40,687 nt of DNA. Source: Psychrobacillus antarcticus (lineage in GTDB: Bacteria > Bacillota > Bacilli > Bacillales_A > Planococcaceae). The notes under the pieces are model-generated. The model was not told the DNA's origin. It worked only from the letters and a program-made list of their open reading frames with translations, and made no database searches. The DNA lies in NCBI RefSeq assembly GCF_029533155.1, contig NZ_JAIZDB010000028.1:1-40687 (forward strand), in the 5' to 3' direction. This document shows, in pieces, positions 7,517 through 14,715 of the stretch (within the stretch, counting starts at the first letter, position 1; every line of letters begins with the position of its first letter). The translations under genes were made by a program, and so were the position numbers.

Positions 7517-9088
7517 CTGAAGAAGTTTATCGTTTTAGTTGTAACATTTTTTCTTTTATTGTCAGTTGGAAGTAGTGTGAGTGCCGCTCCTCTATACAAA
7601 GATGTTGGGGATGATTATTTTGCTAAAGCGGAGCTAGATTTTTTAGTCTCTGAAGGTATTTTAGTTGGGGATCCAACAAAAGACTTTGGGTTAGGGCAAG
7701 AACTAAAACGACTTGAAGCCGCAGAAATGCTTGTAAAAGCACTGAGGTTGGAAGTTAACAGTCAATCCGAATTGGTCATTTCTGATGTTCCTTCCGACCA
7801 TATAAGCTACCCAGTAATCGCAGCGATTGTGGAAAACGGAACTATGAAGTTGGATGAGAATGGAGCTTTTAATCCGAACGCGCCTATTTCAAGAGGAGAA
7901 AGTGCAGTATTTTTTGTACGAGGGTTTAATATTACAGGTACTACAAAAACTCCATTTGTAGATGTGTTGCCTGAGTACTGGGTTTCGGAATCTATTCAGG
8001 CATTACAAGCAAATAATATCGCTATTGGATATCCTGACAATTCATTCAAACCATTAGTTAATATTACAAAAGAAGATTTTGCTATTTTACTTGCACGGGT
8101 ATTGAATCCAGATTTCCGAAAAGCAGCAACACCAACACCAGTGCCTATACCTACTGCCTCCTGTGAGAAACCAAGTCAAGTAAAAAAGGCGTTCGTGAAT
8201 GTACAGGTAACATCTCTTTGGCATAAACCGAATATTAATAGACCGGTAGATAAATCTTCTATTTCCACTCCAGTAAATATTACAGAGTGGACGAAAAGTA
8301 TGAATCTCACACAGAAAAAGTGGCTTATTGGTAAAACCGATACACAAGCACTATTCGGCGATGAAGTCGTCATCTTAAAGAAGAGTGGTAAATGGACGAG
8401 AATTGCGGTAAAAGATCAATATGTACCTTATCAAAAAGAAGGATATCCTGGATGGGTACCATCATCGCATTTAGCAGAAACAACTACGGATACTTCTGAA
8501 TGTCCCATCGCCATTGTAAATGCAAAGTCTACAAATCTATATCAAGATACGAAGAAGAATAAAGTCTATATTCCCATCAGCTACACGACGATCCTTCCAG
8601 TAGTAAAAGAAGAAGGAGAATGGTTGCATGTAATGACACCAACAAATGGCATCAAATACTTAGCAAAAAAAGATGCGAAAGTTTATAAAAATTACGCAGC
8701 AGTTCCGAAGCCATCTCAAAAGGATATTGTTAATAGCGCCAAACAGTTTTTAGATCTCCCTTACTTATGGGCAGGCACTTCCGCATATGGCTTTGACTGC
8801 TCAGGCATCATTTACTCCGTTTATAAAAATCACGGAATACTTATCCCGCGCGACTCGTTTTATCAAGCAACAAAAGGCACATCCGTTTCGAAGAAAAACC
8901 TACAGTCTGGTGACCTCGTATTTTTCGCCGGTAATGGAGGAAAAGGAAAAGTCTATCATGTTGGTTTATATGTAGGTGACGGCAAAATGCTCCATGCTCC
9001 ATATGCCTCCTCGAAAGTCAAAATTGAATCGATGAATACAGGGACTTATAAGAAAAATTATTCCGGTGCAAGAAGATATTTGAAATAA
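7517..9088 (+). CDS. S-layer-homology (SLH) NlpC/P60 cell-wall hydrolase
   Basis: 523 aa with a proposed CTG start at 7517: the strong AAAGGAGGTG at 7501-7510 places it at 8-nt spacing, whereas the GTG at 7508 lies inside that site. The signal peptide is KKFIVLVVTFFLLLSVG, with cleavage near VSA. Three SLH-type repeats follow (about residues 25-200: LYKDVGDDYF, ISDVPSDHISYPVIAAIVE, FVDVLPEYWVSESIQAL), which bind pyruvylated wall polymer. Two SH3-like regions span about 220-400. The C-terminus is an NlpC/P60 endopeptidase with the catalytic cysteine in YGFDCSGIIY (about 427) and the histidine in VYHVGLYVGDG (about 480). It probably cuts peptidoglycan stem peptides at the cell surface, in growth or daughter-cell separation. 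A terminator follows at once. Confidence 0.85.
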   Translation: MKKFIVLVVTFFLLLSVGSSVSAAPLYKDVGDDYFAKAELDFLVSEGILVGDPTKDFGLGQELKRLEAAEMLVKALRLEVNSQSELVISDVPSDHISYPVIAAIVENGTMKLDENGAFNPNAPISRGESAVFFVRGFNITGTTKTPFVDVLPEYWVSESIQALQANNIAIGYPDNSFKPLVNITKEDFAILLARVLNPDFRKAATPTPVPIPTASCEKPSQVKKAFVNVQVTSLWHKPNINRPVDKSSISTPVNITEWTKSMNLTQKKWLIGKTDTQALFGDEVVILKKSGKWTRIAVKDQYVPYQKEGYPGWVPSSHLAETTTDTSECPIAIVNAKSTNLYQDTKKNKVYIPISYTTILPVVKEEGEWLHVMTPTNGIKYLAKKDAKVYKNYAAVPKPSQKDIVNSAKQFLDLPYLWAGTSAYGFDCSGIIYSVYKNHGILIPRDSFYQATKGTSVSKKNLQSGDLVFFAGNGGKGKVYHVGLYVGDGKMLHAPYASSKVKIESMNTGTYKKNYSGARRYLK

Positions 9089-9089
9089 C

Positions 9090-9127
9090 GAAAAGATCGC
9101 CTTCCTATTTGGGAAGGTGGTCTTTTT
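9090..9127 (+). terminator. Intrinsic terminator of the SLH-NlpC gene
   Basis: AAGATCGCCTTCC pairs with GGAAGGTGGTCTT around a short loop and is followed by a T-run. A closely similar hairpin (9890-9926) ends the convergent nuclease operon, and the repeat cluster lies between them. Confidence 0.85.
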
Positions 9128-9133
9128 TGATGT

Positions 9134-9170
9134 GAATTGTGTGCTGCACGAATTGTGTGTTGCACAGGGC
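9134..9170. repeat. Two tandem REP half-elements
   Basis: GAATTGTGTGCTGCAC is followed directly by GAATTGTGTGTTGCACAGGG. These mark the left edge of the 9.13-9.96 kb repeat cluster, just after the terminator of the SLH-NlpC gene. Confidence 0.75.
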
Positions 9171-9189
9171 AAGGCTAACTGGTTTTGAG

Positions 9190-9351
9190 TTTACTTGCGG
9201 TCGCTTGTTGGATACTTGCGTTCGACGGGGCGGTACCAGCGGAGTGACTTGGTTTACTAGCGGTTCATCTTGGTTTACTTGCGGTTGATGGGGATTTACT
9301 TGCGGAGTGGGGATTTATTCCACTTTCACAGGAGATAATCGTTACGAATAA
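9190..9351. repeat. 21-bp-phased array, copy 1 (six units)
   Basis: A 12-bp core (TTTACTTGCGGT and variants) begins at 9190, 9211, 9232, 9253, 9274 and 9295, exactly 21 bp apart each time. Nine bp of less conserved sequence separates the cores. A seventh, altered core (TTTATTCCACTT) follows at 9314, offset by 19 bp. A conserved tail with CACAGGAGATAATCG and TTACGAATAA closes the unit at 9351. Unit order is fixed between copies: second GATACTTGCGTT, third GGTACCRGCGGA. The reading frames across it are open only because 21 is a multiple of three. Confidence 0.85.
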
Positions 9352-9373
9352 GAATTGTGTGCTGCACAGGGAC
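9352..9373. repeat. REP half-element between arrays 1 and 2
   Basis: GAATTGTGTGCTGCACAGGG followed by AC. The core TGTGC-T-GCACA can fold on itself. It joins the end of array copy 1 to copy 2. Confidence 0.8.
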
Positions 9374-9383
9374 AAGCGTCCAG

Positions 9384-9520
9384 TTTACTTGCGGTAGCTT
9401 GTTGGATACTTGCGTTCGGCGGGGCGGTACCGGCGGATTGGCGTGGTTTACTGGCGGTTCATCTTCGTTTACTTGCGGTTGATGTCGATTTACCGGCGGA
9501 ATGGGCATTTATTCCACTTT
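9384..9520. repeat. 21-bp-phased array, copy 2 (six units)
   Basis: Cores start at 9384, 9405, 9426, 9447, 9468 and 9489 (exact 21-bp steps), then the altered core at 9508 (19-bp step). The same unit order as copy 1 is kept. The tail after TTTATTCCACTTT differs from the other copies, so this copy has a replaced or decayed end. Confidence 0.85.
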
Positions 9521-9550
9521 ATAAATTCTTACTAGTAAGCATATTTCTAC

Positions 9551-9572
9551 AAATTGTGTGCTGCACAGGGAC
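9551..9572. repeat. REP half-element between arrays 2 and 3
   Basis: AAATTGTGTGCTGCACAGGG followed by AC, identical in its core to the neighbouring halves. Confidence 0.8.
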
Positions 9573-9586
9573 AAGCTACGAAGGCA

Positions 9587-9685
9587 TTTACTTGCGGTCG
9601 CTTGTTGGATACTTGCGGTCGACGGGGATTTACTTGCGGAGTGGGGATTTATTCCACTTTCACAGGAGATAATCGTTACGAATAA
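9587..9685. repeat. 21-bp-phased array, copy 3 (three units)
   Basis: Cores start at 9587, 9608 and 9629, then the altered core at 9648 (19-bp step) and the conserved tail ending TTACGAATAA. Compared with copy 1, three internal units are missing in exact register, as expected from recombination or slippage between units. Confidence 0.85.
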
Positions 9686-9706
9686 CAATTGTGTGCTGCA
9701 CAGGGC
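9686..9706. repeat. REP half-element between arrays 3 and 4
   Basis: CAATTGTGTGCTGCACAGGG followed by C. This is the shortened form without the A of GGGAC. Confidence 0.75.
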
Positions 9707-9716
9707 AAGCGTCCAG

Positions 9717-9857
9717 TTTACTTGCGGTAGCTTGTTGGATACTTGCGTTCGGCGGTGCGGTACCGGCGGAATGACTTGGTTTACTTGCGGTTGACAGGGA
9801 TTTACTTGCGGAGTGGGGATTTATTCCACTTTCACAGGAGATAATCGTTACGAATAA
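9717..9857. repeat. 21-bp-phased array, copy 4 (five units)
   Basis: Cores start at 9717, 9738, 9759, 9780 and 9801, then the altered core at 9820 (19-bp step) and the conserved tail. One unit is missing relative to copy 1, again in exact register. Confidence 0.85.
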
Positions 9858-9878
9858 GAATTGTGTGCTGCACAGGGC
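9858..9878. repeat. REP half-element after array 4
   Basis: GAATTGTGTGCTGCACAGGG followed by C, then AAGGCTA, which also follows the half at 9134-9170. Both ends of the cluster therefore share the same short flank. Confidence 0.75.
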
Positions 9879-9889
9879 AAGGCTACTAC

Positions 9890-9926
9890 GAAAAGACCGT
9901 CTTCCCAGTTGGGAAGGCGGTCTTTA
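9890..9926 (-). terminator. Intrinsic terminator of the nuclease/nucleotidase operon
   Basis: On the minus strand AAAGACCGCCTTCCC pairs with GGGAAGACGGTCTTT, followed by T-rich sequence. It lies about 35 nt past the stop at 9960 and is closely similar in sequence to the terminator at 9090-9127. Confidence 0.75.
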
Positions 9927-9933
9927 TTGAGGT

Positions 9934-9955
9934 GAATTGTGTGCTACACAGGGAC
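9934..9955. repeat. REP half-element after the stop codon at 9960
   Basis: GAATTGTGTGCTACACAGGG followed by AC. It lies 4 nt past the stop of the minus-strand nuclease gene and before its terminator. Confidence 0.8.
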
Positions 9956-9959
9956 AAAG

Positions 9960-12900
9960 TTATCCCGCAGAGCCGACTTGTTGCCAAATTAGATTTGCCC
10001 ATTCTGGATGGTCGATGAATGGGTTACGGTTTCCTTGCCATTCTTGGATGACGTCATTGCGATTAAGTTCAAATTCATCGACTGGGTCTTGCTCGTGCCA
10101 TTTTAGTAGGGTGGAAAGCTTGCCGTGGTATGGTGTGCTTCCGTTATTTACTTTGTCGTTTAATTCCAGGTCTACTTTATCTCCAGCTTCATAGCGTGTT
10201 GCCATATAGAATAAAATCCGAGCGACATCGCCTTTTACATGATTAGGTGGTTCAAATGAATCCCCATCTTTATAACACCCATTACAATTATTAACAGGAC
10301 TTCCCCCGTTATCAAAGTCTAAATTCCCTCTAGAGCTGTTCACTTGTACATCTGTCGGACGCAAATGGTGGATGTCCGTACCAGGTCCTTGACTTGTTCC
10401 GAAACCGCCATGTGATTGAGCCCATGTGTGCTCTCGGTTCCACTGCCCTACGTTTCCACCATTGGCAGTTTTAGATCGTGATACTCCAGAATAAAACAAT
10501 ATGACATTGTTTTTATTGTTAGGGTCTTCATCCGTTTCACGTAATGCTGCCCATACTTGGTCATAAGAAAGTTGAGTATTCTCGTCAACTATTTCATGTA
10601 GGGCTGCTTTTAACGCTTTACCTTCTTTACCAATAGCATCTTTATAGTAGTCATCAGTAGGTATGCTAGCGGTAGTAACAAGGACACTAAAGCTAGTCGT
10701 TACACTGTGTTCACCGTCTGTAGCGGTAACTCCTACAATATAGTTTCCTTCTGAAAGTGTTAGTTTTAGCGTAGTCCCTACTATAGTTCCTAATGTGGAA
10801 GAAAAAGTTAAGACTTGGTTTTCTGGGTCTGCAAAATGATCTGTTAATAGGATCGAAATAGACTCCCCAGTTTTAACCGTTTGACTAGGAATGTTTTTCT
10901 TTACTATTGGAGCTTGGTTTTCACCAGGTAAGGAAGGAACCACAATGGGTTCCCCTTTTGAATTCGTAATTTTAATACTCGTTCTATTTGCACCATTAAT
11001 AAATTCAAATTCCTGAATATTTTCTGCGCCTCTTATTTCTTTTACATTCGGTCCATCAATAATCACTTTTTGGACATTGGTCGCTTTGAAATCCATAATC
11101 GCGCCAGCATTTGCAGGCTTACTCGTTACAGTTTGCTCTGCAAAGCCGTCTCCATGGAATTCTGCATAATTACTAGTTAACAGAATGCCTTCTGTGATTT
11201 CTGATGCATCGTCAAGTGTGATGGAAACGCTAGGTTTACTAATAGTTAGTTTCTTTGTTTGGAGATTTTTGATGTTGTAAGCTTTTTCAGCTGTAATTGG
11301 TGTAACAACTTCTTCTGCTAATAGATCAATTTGGACCATTACTGGATCATGGTCACTTGCACGTCCTGCCATATCGGTAAAGTCCGCATTAATATGAAGG
11401 ATGTCGATTTTCGTTTTATTTTCTAAATTTTTCGTTACTAAAATATGATCTAGTACTTGTGAGTTTCCTTGATATAGATATGAATATCGATCAGGCGTTT
11501 CCACTTTGTTAATCATGTTTGTCATATGTTCCCCTTCGTGAATTAAAAGGGCATCGGCAAATTGATAATCGTTAAAGTCACCTAGTGATACAACATTCGC
11601 TGCTGGGTTTTTCGTTTTAATATCTACAACAAAGTCAGAAACGATTTTTGCAATTTTTTTACGTTGGACTTCACTGTCGTATTTTGGTGGTTGAATAGAT
11701 CCAAATAATGGTGTATCGCCAGTTTTGGAGTTCCAGTGATTCGCAATAACAATGATGCTTTCACCTTTAAAATCAAACTGTGCCGCTAATGGTTTACGGC
11801 TGCTATTAAATGCGCTATTTGTTGGATCTATACGACCTGGATTAAGTGTTAACTTGCCATCTTGGTAACCAACCGCAGTAGTCGCACTTCCAGCTGAAAT
11901 ACCTTCTGTCAATTTTACTCGTTCCGGATTGTATAGGAATCCAACACGAATATTGGCATTTGGTGCTCCGCCGTCTTGGTTGTTTACTGGGTCAATATTC
12001 ACATATTTGTAGTCTGCGCCACCAGCATTTTTAATCGCTGAAATAAGTCTTGCATAGCTTTGATCTGCTTTTGAATCTCCAGAGCTTTCTCCGTTATTAT
12101 CCTGTACTTCTGTGACACCAATAATGTCAGGATTTTGCATATCAATTGCAAATGCTCTTGCTAATTTACGTGCTTTGTCGTCTGTTGTGGATGTTCTGTT
12201 ATTCGAGAAGTTTTCTAAGTTATATGAAGCAATTGTTAACTTATCTTCTGCTTTTACAATAGTTGTTTTTTCTGGTGTTGCAGTTCCTTTTGCATGTGCA
12301 GCTTTCATTTCATTTAAAGAGACATAGATCTTAAAGTTTTGGAATGAATAACCCACCACTCCAGTAATCGGTCCATTAAATTTGTCTCCAGTTGCTACTT
12401 CGAAATCACGGCCAGGTCCATTTGGTTCTAAACGGAATTGCACGCGATTTGGATTTTGGTTGTCCTTTTCATATAAAACTCCGCCATGAAGAGAGTTCGT
12501 TGGAGCATTTTCCAACAAGGTAATCAAGTCTCCATGCTCTTGAGGGGCTACAGCTTTCACATTTCCAACTTGCACGCGCATTCCTTCGATACTTTCCCAG
12601 AAATCGATCGCGTCTACTGTTGGATTGAAAACTGTAAGATTGTCGCTATCAATTTTAGCTAGAGACATTTTAGTTTCATCGATTAGGATTGGAGCTGGTA
12701 AAGGTACACCACTTTTAATGACTACCACTTTTCCACCTTGGTCATTTCGAACATTGATTTGAGTAGTTTTCAAGTCTGTTGTTTGACGATCATCGTATCC
12801 GTCATATGCAAATTCACTTACTCTCCCAGTGACTGATACTAAATCTCCTATTTGAATCGGCCATTTGTTTGTTCCGCTGTAAAGAACAATTGCTTCCGAA

Positions 12901-14693
12901 GTGTTTGGATTCGTATCCGCTAACTCATCCGGCGTTTGGATATGATAGTAGGTTGCACCATTCAATAAGAACGAGTAAGTAACAACTCCTTGAATGCCTT
13001 CTACTATTTTATTGTCAAATGAAGTGAAGTGTCCTGCTCCTTGGATATCATGAATTTGAAGACTATCTGAAATTTTATATTCGAATGTCTTCACTTCCGA
13101 AGTCCCTTCTGGAGTAATCGCTACAGCCTTAAGCGTGCTATCTACTTTAATCTCTATTGGTGTAGCATATTTTGTACTGTCCTTCGTCGGCTCTGTTCCG
13201 TCTAATGTGTAATAAATCTCAGCATTTACCGTCGTCGTAGATAGGGTTACAACAGTAGAACCTATGAATGTTCCACTTCCAGGACTTGCAGTAACGGGTT
13301 GTAGAGTGGAGCTGTCCTCTACAATATCTTGAACTGTGCGAGGGATGATTTGATAATCCGCATCAAACTGTTGAACAATACCAGTAATAGATTCATATGT
13401 TTTCCCTACAACTAAGCCTAGTGAATTGTTTTCATCACGCACGATGAAATTAGTCGGTCCATCTGTTGCGGTATAGTTTCCTGCATTTACAGCAGTTAAT
13501 GTAATTTGTTTCGCTTGGACTAGAAGTGATTCATGATTTTCATTCACTTCTGCACCTGTTACAACCTTAGCAGTTGGAGCTCCCACATTTTCTGTTTTGG
13601 TCACTATTTTCGCATTGTCTAATTGTAGAAGTCCACGGAATTCCGCTAATGTCCCCGTAAGTGTTACTTCATCGCCTAAAGTAGCAGCAAGACTTGCAGG
13701 ACGTACGGCAATACCACCTGTCGCATCTTGTACAGAGACAGTATTTTTCAAGTTTGCAGCAACTATTCCTTTAAGCGTAACTGTTTGACCAATAGCTGTA
13801 GTGCGTGCTTCAGCAATGGACAATGCCCCAGGTTCACTTAGTACCTTGTAAGTGAATGAAGAAATTGGACTATTTTCAAGACCCTCTTTTATCCCGATTG
13901 CTTTAATCGTCATGTCTTTGTCGATAACAATTGGTGTTACAAATGGAGTACTTGAACTAGTTGGATCCGATCCATCTGTCGTAAAGTAAATAGACGCGCC
14001 TTCCGTCTTCGTCGATAACGAAATTTCTGTGCCTACTGGGACAGTTGAAGCTGGTGTCGAAACTGTTACAGCTCCTACTTGCGTTTCTCCAGGATCCGGA
14101 TTACCACTGTCCATCGTGTGGGTGCCTAGATTGGAAGAATCGTCTTTTGGTAGTGTCGTCCATACTGCTGGGTCAAATGCGTCACTCGTATTCGCATCTC
14201 CAGTTTGAATATTACTATTACGTACTAATGTAACATCCGATCCCCAGATAGCTCTTGACCCTATTTGCCCAATGGAATCAATGATAGTGTCAGATTTCTT
14301 CAGGACAACTGGATCATCTCCATTAAAATTAACTACGGTACTATTCGCAAGATCTCCCTTGCTTTTTATATCAGCACTCGCAGAGGTATGATAAAGTACA
14401 TACGTCTTTCCATTTTGTAAAGTGCCTGTTAAATTCAATTTTGCAGAAGATGCGGTTGCCCCATTTGCATAAAGCTCAAGCGAATATGCACTTAAATTTA
14501 CTTCAGCACCCGTTCCATTGTAAAGTTCAATTGCCTTATTAAAGCTGCTACCTTCTATATATTCGGAAATGATTAAATCAGATGCATTCGTTACGGCTAA
14601 TGCTTTCGATGGTAATACTGGAAATACTAAACCGGCTACTAAACTTGCAGATAAGAAAGCATTTATGGACCTTTTCCAATTCCTTTTACGCAT
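9960..14693 (-). CDS. Giant secreted double nuclease (EEP-type plus endonuclease I-type)
   Basis: 1577 aa, with signal peptide (FLSASLVAGLVFPVLPSKAL). Domains in order: a lamin-tail domain (ASDLIISEYIEGSSFNKAIE, about 36-160); a CHB_HEX-like beta domain (IYFTTDGSDPTSSSTPF, about 205-285); an OB-fold region; a second CHB_HEX unit (IYYTLDGTEPT); a second OB-like region; an endonuclease/exonuclease/phosphatase domain (about 818-1118: IASYNLENF, VTEVQDNNG, NHWNSKTG, SLGDFND, DHDPVM); a beta region with a cadherin-like Ig fold; and a C-terminal endonuclease I/Bsn domain (about 1345-1570: QWNREHTWAQSHGG, DIHHLRPTD, GNLDFDNGG). Both catalytic sets look intact. It is a predicted extracellular DNase/RNase with no LPXTG or SLH anchor. 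It is second in an operon, 22 bp after the 5'-nucleotidase gene, with AAAGGAG before its start. Confidence 0.9.
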   Translation of the reverse strand: MRKRNWKRSINAFLSASLVAGLVFPVLPSKALAVTNASDLIISEYIEGSSFNKAIELYNGTGAEVNLSAYSLELYANGATASSAKLNLTGTLQNGKTYVLYHTSASADIKSKGDLANSTVVNFNGDDPVVLKKSDTIIDSIGQIGSRAIWGSDVTLVRNSNIQTGDANTSDAFDPAVWTTLPKDDSSNLGTHTMDSGNPDPGETQVGAVTVSTPASTVPVGTEISLSTKTEGASIYFTTDGSDPTSSSTPFVTPIVIDKDMTIKAIGIKEGLENSPISSFTYKVLSEPGALSIAEARTTAIGQTVTLKGIVAANLKNTVSVQDATGGIAVRPASLAATLGDEVTLTGTLAEFRGLLQLDNAKIVTKTENVGAPTAKVVTGAEVNENHESLLVQAKQITLTAVNAGNYTATDGPTNFIVRDENNSLGLVVGKTYESITGIVQQFDADYQIIPRTVQDIVEDSSTLQPVTASPGSGTFIGSTVVTLSTTTVNAEIYYTLDGTEPTKDSTKYATPIEIKVDSTLKAVAITPEGTSEVKTFEYKISDSLQIHDIQGAGHFTSFDNKIVEGIQGVVTYSFLLNGATYYHIQTPDELADTNPNTSEAIVLYSGTNKWPIQIGDLVSVTGRVSEFAYDGYDDRQTTDLKTTQINVRNDQGGKVVVIKSGVPLPAPILIDETKMSLAKIDSDNLTVFNPTVDAIDFWESIEGMRVQVGNVKAVAPQEHGDLITLLENAPTNSLHGGVLYEKDNQNPNRVQFRLEPNGPGRDFEVATGDKFNGPITGVVGYSFQNFKIYVSLNEMKAAHAKGTATPEKTTIVKAEDKLTIASYNLENFSNNRTSTTDDKARKLARAFAIDMQNPDIIGVTEVQDNNGESSGDSKADQSYARLISAIKNAGGADYKYVNIDPVNNQDGGAPNANIRVGFLYNPERVKLTEGISAGSATTAVGYQDGKLTLNPGRIDPTNSAFNSSRKPLAAQFDFKGESIIVIANHWNSKTGDTPLFGSIQPPKYDSEVQRKKIAKIVSDFVVDIKTKNPAANVVSLGDFNDYQFADALLIHEGEHMTNMINKVETPDRYSYLYQGNSQVLDHILVTKNLENKTKIDILHINADFTDMAGRASDHDPVMVQIDLLAEEVVTPITAEKAYNIKNLQTKKLTISKPSVSITLDDASEITEGILLTSNYAEFHGDGFAEQTVTSKPANAGAIMDFKATNVQKVIIDGPNVKEIRGAENIQEFEFINGANRTSIKITNSKGEPIVVPSLPGENQAPIVKKNIPSQTVKTGESISILLTDHFADPENQVLTFSSTLGTIVGTTLKLTLSEGNYIVGVTATDGEHSVTTSFSVLVTTASIPTDDYYKDAIGKEGKALKAALHEIVDENTQLSYDQVWAALRETDEDPNNKNNVILFYSGVSRSKTANGGNVGQWNREHTWAQSHGGFGTSQGPGTDIHHLRPTDVQVNSSRGNLDFDNGGSPVNNCNGCYKDGDSFEPPNHVKGDVARILFYMATRYEAGDKVDLELNDKVNNGSTPYHGKLSTLLKWHEQDPVDEFELNRNDVIQEWQGNRNPFIDHPEWANLIWQQVGSAG

Positions 14694-14715
14694 CTATACA
14701 ATTCTCCTTTGTGTG

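Noticed and set aside
9184-9858. Open frames on both strands across the repeat cluster, with heptad patterns such as PQVN or ASKPQ
   Set aside because: The 21-bp period is a multiple of three, so frames stay open automatically. There is no ribosome binding site, starts differ between copies, and the conserved part is the DNA core rather than any one peptide.
9190-9858. CRISPR array
   Set aside because: Cores are 12 bp with 9-bp spacers that recur between copies; real CRISPR repeats and spacers are longer, and spacers are unique. No cas gene is present.
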